Shown piece by piece: positions 39,783-50,874 of a stretch of 64,000 nucleotides of DNA. The DNA is from Chelydra serpentina (taxonomy: Eukaryota; Chordata; Testudines; Chelydridae): contig JBAIAC010000613.1 of assembly GCA_037349315.1 (NCBI GenBank), positions 1 through 64,000 of the forward strand. Direction: 5' to 3'. The position numbers and the translations under genes are program-made. The first letter of the stretch is position 1. Every line of letters begins with the position of its first letter. A model generated the notes under the pieces. That model did not search any database and was not told where the DNA came from. It saw only the letters and a program-made list of their open reading frames with translations.

Positions 39783-39880
39783 CAGAGAAATAAAATATAA
39801 GCCCGCAGTCTAAACTCTCAACCCTATTAGACTGGGCAACATCTAGATGAAGCCGTTGTTCTCACCCCACTGGGTATTGC
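39783..39880. mobile_element. Repeat H, copy 2, right part
   Basis: AAATATAAGCCCGCAGTC... to CCCCACTGGGTATTGC, matching 24790-24813 joined to 26040-26105. Confidence 0.65.
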
Positions 39881-39884
39881 AGTT

Positions 39885-40132
39885 CCCGGCCAATGGGAGC
39901 TGCGGGGGTGGTGCTTGGGGCGGGGGCAGCGCGCGGAGCACTCTGGCTGCCCCCAAACGTAGGAGCCGGAGGGGGGGACGTGCCGCTGCTTCCGGGAGCC
40001 GCGCGGCGTGGCCCTGCTCCCCGGCTGGAGCGGGGCAAGCCCCAGACTCCACTCCCCAGTGGGAGCGCGAGGGCTGGATTAAATCGCTGGCAGGCAGGAT
40101 GTGGCCCGCGGGCCGTAGTTTGCCCACCCCTG
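39885..40132. mobile_element. hAT-type non-autonomous element, 3' end
   Basis: CCGGCCAATGGGAGCTGCGG through GCCGTAGTTTGCCCACCCCTG. The terminus GCCCACCCCTG and the upstream GGCCCGCGGGCC are typical of a common sauropsid hAT family whose other end reads CAGGGGTGGGC. That 5' end is missing here. Confidence 0.6.
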
Positions 40133-40156
40133 CCATAGTCTCGAAGGGGGGAGAGA

Positions 40157-40728
40157 TGTGACGAACTAGGACTGTTGTTAATGTTTTCCCTGAGTACTGT
40201 GTGGGTGCCTTGGTTTTCCTATGCGGTGCTTGAGTATCTAGGTGGTGGGACAAGGGTGCATGAGTGTTACAGAGCCCTAGGGCAGGGGCCTGGACACAGA
40301 GAATGGCCGACACTCTGTATCCTAGCAACTGATGGCCCCAGCCCCTCCCCTGCAAAGGTGAGAGCTGAAGGTGTTGGAACAAAGGGATCAGGTGACCTCC
40401 TGGCCCGGGAAGCAGACAAAGGGAGAGGCGGGGCTGGACAGTTTCAGTTTGGGGCTGGCTGGGGAACATGGAGGGAGGCACAGAAAGGGTCTGGCCTCCC
40501 TGCCCCCCTTTTGGAGCTGTGGGGTAAAACGCAGGGAGCCCCAGGCTGGGGTCTAAGCTTCCTGCCCCCAGGAAGGGCCCGACTAAGGGGTCGTAGTGGT
40601 ACTACAAGCTCTGTTTGGACTGTGTTCCTGGCATCTCTAATAAACCTTCTGTTCTACTGGCTGGCTGAGACTCCCAGTGAATCCGGGGAAGAGGGGTGCA
40701 GGCGCTGACTCCCCCACACTCCATGACA
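40157..40728 (+). mobile_element. Solo LTR, family A (reference copy)
   Basis: 572 bases from TGTGACGAACTAGG to CACTCCATGACA, with AATAAACCTTCTGTTCTACT at 40640 as poly(A) signal. Other copies: 30375-30944 (-), fragments at 31203 and 34560. No clear target-site duplication. Confidence 0.85.
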
Positions 40729-41009
40729 CAGGGCACGCCCCCGAGGTGTCACAGCGGCTGCGGGGCTGTTTCTAGGCAGCAGGCTTCTATTTTCCTAATG
40801 TCCAACCTAAACCTCCCTTGTTGCAATTGAAGATCGGACGTGGTAGAGGGGAAGCGGGACAGAGGCCTTGCTTGGAAATGTTTGCAGTGGATTGTGGTTA
40901 ATGGGGCTGGGGAGAGAGATCTCCTACGTGGGCCACGTCCCTAAATCGAGGCAGGTTTGTCCCCCGGTGGCTGCCATATTGTGAAGGATCTGGGCCAAGG
41001 GGCATGTGA
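40729..41009. other. Intergenic or upstream part of LTR B
   Basis: Not matched by the minus-strand LTR B copy, so this is either unique sequence or a different U3 variant. Confidence 0.35.
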
Positions 41010-42170
41010 TGCATGGCTAGAGAGAATTAAACATCCTGCAAAATAAATAACCCTCAAAAGACAGGTGGGGAAATAATGTTTGTGTTGTTGTGTATTTACT
41101 TATGTCTGAGTAGGGTCGGACAATGGAATCAACAGTCCCTGTCTGTGCTGTATTCTGATCATTCAGAGGTCAAAAGAAGATCCTAGCATTTAAATGAACT
41201 GTAAACATGGGATATCTCAGTATTCATCTCTCTTTGAAATGTACTGGGAATGGTAGAGGAACAAGCAAATTTCCTTATGTTAATTCGTATAGCTAGGTAC
41301 CAGTGATGGACCTCCTTCAAAGCCATCCTAATGACCTTTTGTTCCCTGAGGAATCCCAACTTGTCAAAAGACGTGAAATTGTATAAAAGATCCTTGGATC
41401 CTGATTCTGTCATCTCAGATCTGCTTAAGCTTCATCGGGGGAAGTTTGAGTCCCAAGACTGAGGTCCCGGTTATGCTGGTACGCCCTGAATATGCGATTT
41501 GGACATTGGACTATAAATGTGATCTATTTCGGAAAGAACTCTGTGCAACTACAAAACTCACCATCTCTGCACCTCAATGGATTGAGCTCATGTCTGTCTG
41601 CATATTGATCTTTTAACCAGACTCTCTCTCTCTTTCGTTTTTTAATACATTTTAGTTTAGTTAATCAGAATTGGCTGTCGCGTGTGTGTGGGTGAGATCT
41701 GAAACATTCATTAACCTGGGAGGGAATGTGTCTGCTCCTTTGGGACTGGTAGAACCTGTTTTTTTATATGATGAAATAAGATTTTCAGAAATGTTCATCA
41801 TATTTGACTTGGGTCCCTGGATGGAGGCCTGAGGCTGGATCACTTTAAGGGCACTGTGTTATTTGGACTTCTGAGTAACCTGTTGTTGTTGGCGTCCGTT
41901 AGTCTCAAGAGACGATGGCTATGCGCCCATGGGGAATGTTTAGTTGTTGGATGTGCAACGTCTGTTGTGGCAGTAGACCTCCACACAAGAGTGGCAGTCT
42001 CGATTGCAGTTGCTGAGTAACCAGTAAGGTAATAAAGAAGCTGTTTTATGCTGGCTTGGTGAAGAATCTCCACCAGCGTTTGGGGGTTTGGCTGCCCCAT
42101 TCTTTGCCGTTCACCCTGATTGAGTGACCCCAGCTGGGGACCCCACTAGGATCCCCAGTCACAGTGGCGT
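41010..42170 (+). mobile_element. 5' LTR of family B element
   Basis: Carries AAATTGTATAAAAGATCC near 41375 (TATA box), AATAAAG near 42032 and U5-like sequence to about 42170. The 5' part is truncated or replaced compared with 33703-36290. A 132-base insertion (41881-42012) sits inside it. The sequence AGTGGCGTAGTCATGC just after it is where a primer-binding site would be expected, but I cannot match it to a tRNA. Confidence 0.65.
41881..42012 (-). mobile_element. 132-bp retroposon-like insertion
   Basis: Flanked by perfect 10-base direct repeats CTGAGTAACC (41871-41880 and 42013-42022). Read on the minus strand it ends in a CCAACAACAACA tail. Short size, long duplication and simple tail suggest a SINE or other target-primed insert. 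No A or B box is obvious. Confidence 0.7.
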
Positions 42171-42472
42171 AGTCATGCTTGGAGACACATTACCCCAGGT
42201 TAACTGGGTTTTTGGATCAGAACCACACGCTTGTCAACATTTAATTCTGAGATTGGAGAGTTTAAGGGTTAACATTTAGTTAGAGCGAGTGACCCATGAT
42301 CGAGATCCTGACAGGAAAAGCCTGGAAGAATTGCGCTCACAGAGAAAGAAAAAGGCCCCAGGGCGGTAACGAGAAATTTGTTAATTTCCAGGGATAACGA
42401 AGCAGACCAGGTGAAAATGCTTGAAGTGAGAAACCAGCAGTTAGAACTTGAACAAAAGGAAAAATAGCTGGT

Positions 42473-43110
42473 ATGGAAGGAGAAGTTGATGAAAGAGAAC
42501 AGCTGTGTTTTGAACATGGACAAAGAACGGCATGTATCCGACTGCAGGAACTAGGAGCGAAGGCAAAAGTGGACAGACTTCAGCTCCAACTTAAGAGAAT
42601 AAAGAAACAACAGGAACTGTATCATCCTGGAAAGCCAGCTCCTCTCAACAGCAAAGATGGGGATCGAATCTATCCAGTTTGTAACAACGTTGGTGTGTTG
42701 TTTGACTCTAAGCAGTTGTCTGTGTGTAACCAAATTTATCCCAACACTGCCACCTTTTATGTCAGTGCTGTTACTGTGAGCTCGGGTGAAGGTAACCCCA
42801 TAACTCGTGCAGAGAATGTAAAAGTCAATGGTCAAAGCTGTTTAGGGCAAATTACAGCGTCTAACATCACTCTTGTTAAAGCAGATCTTGTCAAAGAGGA
42901 AGATTACTTACGAAATAAGAGTGTGAATATTGTAGTCCTCTATGAGTTTACTGTAAGCGTGCCTTTAGCCAGAATCCATCTGGAAAGGAATGATACTAAG
43001 CATAAAGTTATAGCTAGTGTAAGGAAGTTATTGCCTAAGGATCTTTTGATTCGGGATGATATTAAAACTTTGTTCAGTCAAGCTGATGACATAAACCAGT
43101 CACAGGAAAG
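42473..43110 (+). pseudogene. Retroelement internal coding remnant (gag-pro-like), interrupted
   Basis: An open stretch downstream of the family B 5' LTR. A charged helical part (LQLQLKRIKKQQELYHPGKP) precedes a region with KADLVKEEDYL, VPLARIHLE and LPKDLLIRDDIKTLF, the layout of a retropepsin-like domain in turtle LTR elements. The aspartic protease D-T/S-G triad expected before KADLV is not present. The frame is broken at 43110 by LTR C. Old, dead copy; assignment by resemblance only. Confidence 0.55.
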
Positions 43111-43759
43111 TGTGACAAAGTTCCTCCTCTACCTTGGTGAGTCCTACGCTTATTGGCGGATTTTGATCGCCTCAGAGATCTTCCCCTCTGGTAGAACCCA
43201 CAGTCAAATTCCTCCTGTGTCTGATCAGGAGTTGGGAGGAACCCGGGCCCGCCCTCTACTCCGGGTTCCAGCCCAGGGCCCTGTGGATTGCAGTTGTCTA
43301 TAGGGTTTCCTGTAACAGCTGCGTGACAGCTACAACTCCCTGGGCTACTTCCCCACAGCCTCCTCCCAACACCTTCTTTATGCTCACTGCAGGACCTTCC
43401 TCCTGATGGTCTGCTGATGCTTGTACTCCTCAGTTCCTTCAACTCTTCTCACTCTCAACTCCTTGTGTGCCTCTTGCTCCCAGCTCCTCGCACGCAACAC
43501 CACAAACTGAAGGGAGCTCCTTTTTAAACCCAGGTGCCCTGATTAGCCTGCCTGTCTTAATTGATTCTAGCAGGTTCTTCTTAATTGGCTCCAGGTGTCC
43601 TAATTAGCCTGCCTGCCTTAAATTGGTTCCAGAAAGTTCCTGCTTGTTCTAGTGCAGCCCCTGCTCTGGTCACTCAGGGAACAGAAAACTATTCATCCAA
43701 TGGCCAGTATATTTGCCTTCTATCACACTTCTGTACCCCACTTGTCTGGGTCTGTCACA
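43111..43759 (-). mobile_element. Nested solo LTR, family C, 649 bp
   Basis: On the minus strand it starts TGTGACAGACCCAGACAAGT and ends AACTTTGTCACA. Flanked by AAAG (43107-43110) and AAAG (43760-43763), a four-base duplication. It contains TTTAAAAAGGAGC as promoter-like sequence. It split the family B internal region after that element had landed. Confidence 0.9.
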
Positions 43760-43763
43760 AAAG

Positions 43764-46480
43764 AAATAATCCTGAACCTGTGTCTATTAGGGGCAAGGAT
43801 TTGCCTATGGAGAGTTTCTCCAAATGCTTGTCTGAGGAAGATAGCTGTTTATCTGTGCAAAGAAGCCGTGCATATGTGGAAGAAATTTCTGAGTGTCTGT
43901 CTGGTATCTCAGAAGTGAATCTGGCATTAGATAGGGCTCGGGAAGATGTTTCTCTAGAGCAGTGATTCTTAACCTTTACTGAGGCCTGCACCCCTTTGGT
44001 TCTCAAAATATGTTCTCACATCCCTTGTCAAAAATCGTTGAAGGTCTGTTCTTTAAACCTAGATATCTCATAACTATAGAATGAAAGAGAGATAAATATA
44101 TATTTATTTTAATTTCGCAGTAAAATTAAGAATACATGGAAAATTACACACTTTTTTTTAAGTTTACCGGCTCAGTGACTCTTCTGCTGTTGCTTTTGTT
44201 CAATGATGTTCGAGAAACCTTCTAAGAGAGTCTGGCATGTCTCGAATCCCAGGAAAGGGCAGCTTGCACCCCCAGGAGTGCATGTACCCCAGGTTAAGAA
44301 TCACTGCTCTAGAGCAAATTAAAGTTGGTGATCGGGTTAAAGCCCTAACTGAGGAAGAAAAGGGTAGATTTTTTATGAGTGATAAATTGTTGGCTAGTAA
44401 AGCTAGGGAAAGTAAGCCTGACCCAGGTAAAAGTGATGTGCTTAAAGTAGCTCAGTGTAATGACACTATTTGTAGAGAATAGCAGTTTATCTGTTGGGAG
44501 TGGCAATTTGCCTGGTAAGGAAGCTGTCTCACTGTCCAGGCATGTGTCTGAAATCAGCCATGGGTGCTGGGACAAAGAAAAAGATACCTCCGATTGTTTG
44601 TCTGTTTTGAATAGGAGCATGCCGGCTGAGAAAAAGTTTGGCTCTAGTTCTCTGTCTGTAAAGCAGCCAGAAGAAGCCTGTCAGCCTTTGATGGTTGAAA
44701 ATGTATCGGTTGACTCAGAATTGATTCTGGATACAACTAAAGCCCAGGAAGGAAGTGGTCCTGAATTTGTGTCTGCTAGGGATGATGAGGTTGTAACTAG
44801 GTTGCATCCAGTTGATGTCATAAATCTCTCCCAGAGACCAAGCGATCCTGGTGCTTCTATTTTGCCTGTTTCTAGTGTATTGCTGGGTGAAGATATGACA
44901 ACCTTGTCTGATCAGGGTGATAGGGCACAAGGAAAACATGAAGGTAATTTGACTGTTACCTGCTGACGGCGTGGAAACTTGTAACAAGGAAGGGAATGCT
45001 TCTAACCTTTTAACTATGAAGTCTAGCAGTTTACCTGAAAGGGGGTTTTGTGAAAAATCCTCCTGATGGGCCAGAGGTGATTCTGAATGTATGTGAAACT
45101 CAGAAGGAATTTGGTGATTTGTCTGTTGTGCCAAAGTCGGGTCTGGACATGAATAAAGCTCGGAAAGAACCTGCTGCAATGCAGGATATTGAAGAAAGAA
45201 AGGAATTTCTGAGTGAAGTCTGTGAAAAGGAATTGTTTCTATTGACTCTTAATGGACCATTGTTCATAGTAAACAGTCTCTCTTCTGAGGAAAGTGTGCT
45301 GGTGCCCAGTGGCCAAAGTCTTTCAAATGAAAATGAATCAGCTTTGAAAAAATCCAGTGCGAACAACTGTGAGAAGATTTCAGATGGAATAAAAATTGTT
45401 AGGGAGTTTAAACAGCCCTGTAACCCACTTGTTGGGGGAAACGACATTGTTGGGACGTGAATGTCTCCATGTTGATTCTTTGAGTAAGCAGTCTGACTCA
45501 GGAACTGAGGACACATCGGGTTACTGGTTTTTCAGAGCAGATCAGCCTTATGACGGAACCCACAAGGATGCAGGAGAGAGCAGGGACACTCTCATCTCTA
45601 GATATTTTGGAGATGACTCGTAGTCTCTTAGTGGACTTGACATCTGAGTCCATGTAGAAGCAGAGGTAAGGGAAGGACAAAAGAACCTGGAGCCGAACAT
45701 GCGAGTGAAAATGGATGGTGTCTTTTTAAAACAGAGTCCAGCCTTGGAATTGGTAAAGGTTGAGGATTTGAAAACTAGTAAACAAGCTACTGTCTGTGTT
45801 GATGCAAATTACCTGACTGAGTGGGAGGAGAGAGACTTACCTGTAGCTGTGAGCAAAGAGGGTGCAACCCAGGCCAATGGATTCTGTTTCACAAGAGAGC
45901 TCAGATTTGGACTCTCCTAGACAGGGAGGAAGGGAAGGATTGAACCATGCAAATAAAAGCCACAGGTTAACCCTAAAATGCCAAAACCCCAAGAAAGTGA
46001 TTAAACTGAGAGTGTATTGTGGCAGGGCAAGGCCAGATGGCTATAGTAAAGTGGTGAGGAACACGGATGTTAGCCCCAGGCTAAACAAATCCCTGGTACC
46101 ATGTGTGACCATGCTGCCCGGGGGAGCCCGCTGAGGTCACTCAGTTAGGGTGAACTGCAAGGACAGAGCTTTGCCACACTACGTTAAGGAAGACTCCGCA
46201 GTCAAGGAAAAGCGGCAAAGGTCCAAAAGGGATATGGAACAAGCTGAGCTCAAGAATGGTTTGTCTAAACCAAAGACTCGGCATGACAAAAATGAATGTA
46301 AATGTACACGTGTGATAAGACTGATGTGCACGGTATTGCTAATGATTGTAACTAACTTGTTGCTGATACCAAGAACTGTAAAAAATGTGCAATGTGCAAG
46401 GTCGCCTGAAAAAACCCGTAGACCTGTTAAGCGTGGTACAGAACAGAAACCCTTATGATGATGCTGTTTGGTTCACCAAG
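43764..46480 (+). pseudogene. Retroelement internal remnant, continued
   Basis: Continues the family B internal region: SIRGKDLPMESFSKCLSEED, then repeated serine/leucine words such as SSLSV, CLSV and SVDSEL, with GDRVKALTEEEKGRFF at about 44330. Several stops and frame changes occur after 44480 and 45460. No reverse transcriptase or integrase motif was recognised, so most of pol is missing or too degraded. Interrupted by a hAT element at 43960-44306. Confidence 0.5.
43960..44306. mobile_element. Nested hAT element with perfect 8-bp duplication
   Basis: 347 bases bounded by CAGTGATTCTTAACCT and AGGTTAAGAATCACTG (perfect 16-base inverted ends). Flanked by CTCTAGAG at 43952-43959 and 44307-44314. 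No coding capacity. The host reading frame is open up to the left duplication and after the right one. Confidence 0.95.
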
Positions 46481-46740
46481 AACAGACTTTGCGTCAAAAC
46501 GCCTAATATTGTTGAGGTTTCACAGCTGATGCGTAGACACATTTCTAAAACTTTCCGCAGCAGAACAACCACGACACATGAAGTGCTGTGCACCAAGGGA
46601 AACTGAGGTACAACACCTCAGAGCCTCCATGGCTGGAGGCCAGAGCAAGTGCTCTCTGAAGAACATGAATGGCTCTGTTAAGTTAGCACAGAGACCAAAC
46701 CCTGGAATCGCTTCACAAAGTAGGGACGAAGTTTTTGGCC
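46480..46740 (+). mobile_element. 3' end of family B element (LTR start, truncated)
   Basis: Reverse-complement match to 36020-36290 (CATTTCTAAAACTTTCCGCAGC; AAGTGCTGTGCACCAAGGGA; CAACACCTCAGAGCCTCCAT). It breaks at about 46740 into a fragment matching 36631-36720 in reverse. Confidence 0.7.
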
Positions 46741-48655
46741 GGGTTTGGCCGGGACTTGTCCCTCTCCGGGGTGGCGGGGGACCTCACCGCCTCGCTACTC
46801 CCTCCCAGTTGTTGACGGGGAATTAGCCTGGCCGCACAAAGACAGCCCGTTATTCACGCCCGGCCCGTGGTCCGCAGCAACAGAGTCAATGGCTCAGGCC
46901 TCAGGCAGGGGCTGAGCCAAGGCAGGTAACAATGAGCCCAGGCCCTCGGCCCACAGGGGCCTGGGAGAGGGGGAGACTGACACCCACGATTTGGGTGGCA
47001 GGGGGGACGCAGCCCCCCTCCCCCCCCGCTGCGACCCAGCCTGGGGCCCTGGCAGCAGCCGAAGACCCGCTGCTGAGTCCGTGGGGATCCCGGCCACGAC
47101 ACACTGACATTGGCACTGGTAGGGCTACCCCCTAACTCCCCCCCTGGAGGTGCCTAAGTTCGGACAGTGTCCTCCGGGGGCTCCAGCACCAGGGGCTCCT
47201 TGGGGGGAGCGGCGAGGGGCAGGCCGGGCAGCTCCCTGGGGAGGGGGGGCGGCGAGGGGCAGGCCGGGCAGCTCCCTGGGGAGGGGGGGCGGCGAGGGGC
47301 AGCACTGGAGGAGGGGAGGGGGGAGCCATTTCCCCTTTGCTTCAGTTCAGCTCCAGTGCAAAGCAAATAAGGAAGAATCCGCGGAGCCGGAAGAATTGCG
47401 GGGAAGGAACCGCGGTAAAGCCGACAAATCCCGGATGGCAGGGGGGGGGTTTGAGTTCCAGCCCCCCCCCCCCCCCCCCGCCACTAGGCCCCCCCTCCCC
47501 TCCCAGAGCCCTGGAGATAAGGTGACCAGGTGTCTCGTTCTTAAAGGGACAGTCCCGTATTTAACCCTCCTGCAGGTGTCCTGTCTCCCCCGCATCAGCA
47601 CTGCTCGCCAGCCACCTGCCCACCCAGGGTGAGGGGGGGTCCAGTGGCCGATGACGGGGGTGGGTGTGCAAGGCTGGTGGTGGGGCGAAGATGCAGCGAG
47701 TGGGGCCGGCCGCTCCCCTGCTGGTCCATCAGCTCTCGGCCAGCAGGGCCCCGCCCCCAGGGAGCGCGGGGCTGCTCCGTCCCCCAGGCCCCCTCCCCTG
47801 CTGAGCCCCCTCTCTGGCCGGGCTCCCCGAGGCCCCTGCAGTCAGGGTCTCTGGGCCCTGGTCCCAATGCAGCCTTCGGGCTTAACCCCTTCCTGCCCGC
47901 GCTGTAGCCGGGGGTCAGGAGGCGGCTGGGTTATGTGGGTGGCCAGCGGCAGCTTGGGGGTGTTGCCGCCTTTCCACACTGTGCGGGCGGGAAGGGACCA
48001 GCTGCTCCCAGCCCTGGGGAGAGGGGGAGAGACCAGCTCTGCAAACACACGGGCCAGGTCAGCCCTTCCCCCTCCCCTCCCCGCCTCCCCCCGGCTCCTC
48101 CCCGGCGGCTGGAACCGCCTCCCCCCGCCCCCCGCACAGGGCCGAGAGGCTGCTGCTGGCCACATTCTGGTGTGAACCCCCGGCAGAAATCTGGGGACGG
48201 GGGCATGTGCCCCTGTGTTTCCCCCCACCCCCACGTGTGGCCTCGGGAACGGTACCAGGTACCAGGAGAGGCTGGTGCGTGTATAAAACCTCTCCCCATG
48301 GGGCAGGGAGCAGGCATGGGGGGGGGGTCACCCCTCCCCATGCGAACCCAAAAGCCTGACAGAAGGTCAATCAAAAGAATCGAACCAGGGGCTCAGTGAC
48401 GTTGGTGTGAACGGGAACGTTTGTCCTGATTCCCGGTGAAGTCACTTGAATACGGGTCATTTTACCAGGTGTCCCATATTCAGCACAGGGAACTATGGTC
48501 ACCCTATGGAGCAAACCCAGGAGTCCTGGTTCCCTGGCCCCGCCCACCCCCCTGCTCTAACCGCTAGACCCCACTGCCCTCCCAGAGCTTGGAGGGGGAG
48601 AACCCAGGAGTCCAGTTGCTCCCCCTTCACAGTCAGACGGGTCCAACAGTGTGGT
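46741..48655. other. Intergenic GC-rich sequence
   Basis: 46735-46840 matches LTR F in reverse. A 45-bp unit repeats about three times at 47200-47300. At 47519 AAGGTGACCAGGTGTC and at 48480 GGTCACCCTA resemble opposite ends of the TIR family at 15237, so a longer DNA element may span 47518-48507. A SINE-head-like unit lies at 48515-48615. No gene recognised. Confidence 0.45.
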
Positions 48656-48659
48656 CAGA

Positions 48660-49155
48660 TTAATGGCTACCCCCCCACCCAGACACTGACCCCCCAGCAC
48701 CCCAGACACTGACCCCCCCAGACACTGAACCCCCCTCCCCCAGACACTGACCTCCCAGACACTGAACCCCCTCCCCCAGACACTGACCTCCCCAGACACT
48801 GAACCCCCTCCCCCAGACACTGACCTCCCCAGACACTGACCCCCCCAGACACTGAACCCCCCTCCCCCAGACACTGACCTCCCCGACACTGAACCCCCTC
48901 CCCCAGACACTGACCTCCCCAGACACTGACCCGCCCCAGATACTGACCCCCCACCAGACACTGACCGCCCCACCCCAGACACTGACCCCCCCACCGAGAC
49001 ACTGACTCCCTGCTGCCCCCCCAGACACTGACCCCCCACCCCAGACACTCACCCCCCGCCCCACCCCCAAGACACTGACCCCCCTGCACCCAGACACTCA
49101 CCCCCTGCCCCGCCACCCCAGACATTGACCCCCCCCCCACCCAAACACTGACCCC
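48660..49155. repeat. CAGACACTGAC minisatellite
   Basis: About 25 irregular units of 15-25 bases with CCCCCAGACACTGACC(T/C)CCC. Long minus-strand frames are artefacts. Confidence 0.92.
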
Positions 49156-49439
49156 CCCCCCAGATCTGGGAGGAGGGAGCCTATTGAGGGGAGTTAATCA
49201 GGCTGGGGAGGGGAACAAGGACCAATGGGAGAGGAGGGACCCAGGCGTTCTGCGCTGAAGGGCAGAGGGGGGGCAAATCTGTGGATAGTTGCGGGGGGCG
49301 CTGCCACCCCAGCTCAAAGAGATGGGGAGCCTGGAGGTTGTGGGGGGGGGGCAGTTGCTGGCTCCTGGGTTCTCTCCACCGGGTTAGATTTAATCAGAGC
49401 TTAACACAGACCCCCAGAGGGCCCTAGTGACCAGCCCTG

Positions 49440-50512
49440 CAGCCCAGTGCCCCACAGCGGCGCCCTGCGACAATGGGGCCAGCCTTGCCTGCCAGGGCAG
49501 AGCACCCCCTGCTGGGCCCCCGCCCCATTCCCTGCAGCCCAGCGCCCCCCAGCGACAATGGGGCCAGCCCTGCCTGCCAGGGCAGAGCACCCCCTGCTGG
49601 CCCCCCGCCCCATTCCCTGCAGCCCAGCGCCCCCCAGCGACAATGGGGCCAGCCCTGCCTGCCAGGGGACAGCACCCCCTGCTGGCCCCCCGCCCCATTC
49701 CCTGCAGCCCAGCGCCCCCTGCTGGCCCCCCGCCCCATTCCCTGCAGCCCAGCGCCCCCCAGCGACAATGGGGCCAACCCTGCCTGCCAGGGGACAGCAC
49801 CCCCTGCTGGCCCCCCGCCCCATTCCCTGCAGCCCAGCGCCCCCTGCTGCCCCCCCGCCCCATTCCCTGCAGCCCAGCCACCCCCAGCGACAATGGGGCC
49901 AGCCCTGCCTGCCAGGGGACAGCACCCCCTGCTGGCCCCCCGCCCCATTCCCTGCAGCCCAGCGCCCCCTGCTGGCCCCCCGTCCCACTCCCTGCAGCCC
50001 AGCGCCCCCCAGCGACAATGGGGCCAGCCCTGCCTGCCAGGGGACAGCACCCCCTGCTGGCCCCCCGCCCCATTCCCTGCAGCCCAGCCACCCCCAGCGA
50101 CAATGGGGCCAGCCCTGCCTGCCAGGGGACAGCACCCCCTGCTGGCCCCCCGCCCCATTCCCTGCAGCCCAGCGCCCCCTGCTGGCCCCCCGTCCCACTC
50201 CCTGCAGCCCAGCGCCCCCCAGCGACAATGGGGCCAGCCCTGCCTGCCAGGGGACAGCACCCCCTGCTGGCCCCCCGCCCCATTCCCTGCAGCCCAGCGC
50301 CCCCTGCTGGCCCCCCGCCCCATTCCCTGCAGCCCAGCGCCCCCCAGCGACAATGGGGCGAGCCCTGCCTGCCAGGGGACAGCACCCCCTGCTGGCCCCC
50401 CGCCCCATTCCCTGCAGCCCAGCGCCCCCTGCTGGCCCCCCGCCCCACTCCCTGCAGCCCAGCGCCCCCTAGTGCCGCCCTGGGGCAATGGGGCCAGCCC
50501 TGCCTGCCAGGG
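49440..50512 (-). repeat. 100-bp array with CTCF-core-like motif in reverse
   Basis: About ten higher-order units. Each combines (G)C(G/A)CCCCCTGCTGGCCCCC, CCCATTCCCTGCAGCCCAGC and CGACAATGGGGCCAGCCCTG. Read on the minus strand the first block is GGCCAGCAGGGGGCGCTG or the GTGCT variant, a near-complete CTCF motif. The orientation is opposite to the array at 36.76 kb. Frames of 335-427 codons in both directions are repeat artefacts. Confidence 0.93.
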
Positions 50513-50874
50513 CCCCTGCCCCCATCTCTCCCGCCCCCCCCCCCCCGCTCCCCACAGGTGCGCAGTGCCCTGAGCAGGGCTGGGCATGGGGCCGGCCGCG
50601 TTCCAGGATGCTCCGGCCTCACCCTGAGCAGCAATGGGTGGCACCCGGCCAGCAGCACAGGCTGGCACAGCCCCGGCCATTAGCCGCGTCGTTATCGCGC
50701 CCGGCATCAGGACACAGTGTTAATGACCAGCTCACTCAGCTGGCCGGGGGAGGGGAGGCCTGTCCTGCTGCTCCTGCTCTACAGTGCTCAGACAGGTGGG
50801 GGCTCGGTAGGGGGTGCCCTCCCTGGGCAGGCACGGCGGGGCCCGATGCCCTGGGGCAGGCCCAGAGGTGCCGG

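Noticed and set aside
47518..48507. A possible 1-kb TIR DNA transposon ending GGTGACC...GGTCACC
   Set aside because: Only about eight bases of the ends agree and no target-site duplication beyond TA is visible; mentioned in the regional note but not annotated separately.
49390..50707. Six overlapping frames of 335-427 codons
   Set aside because: Same reason: 100-bp array without stops, equally open on both strands.
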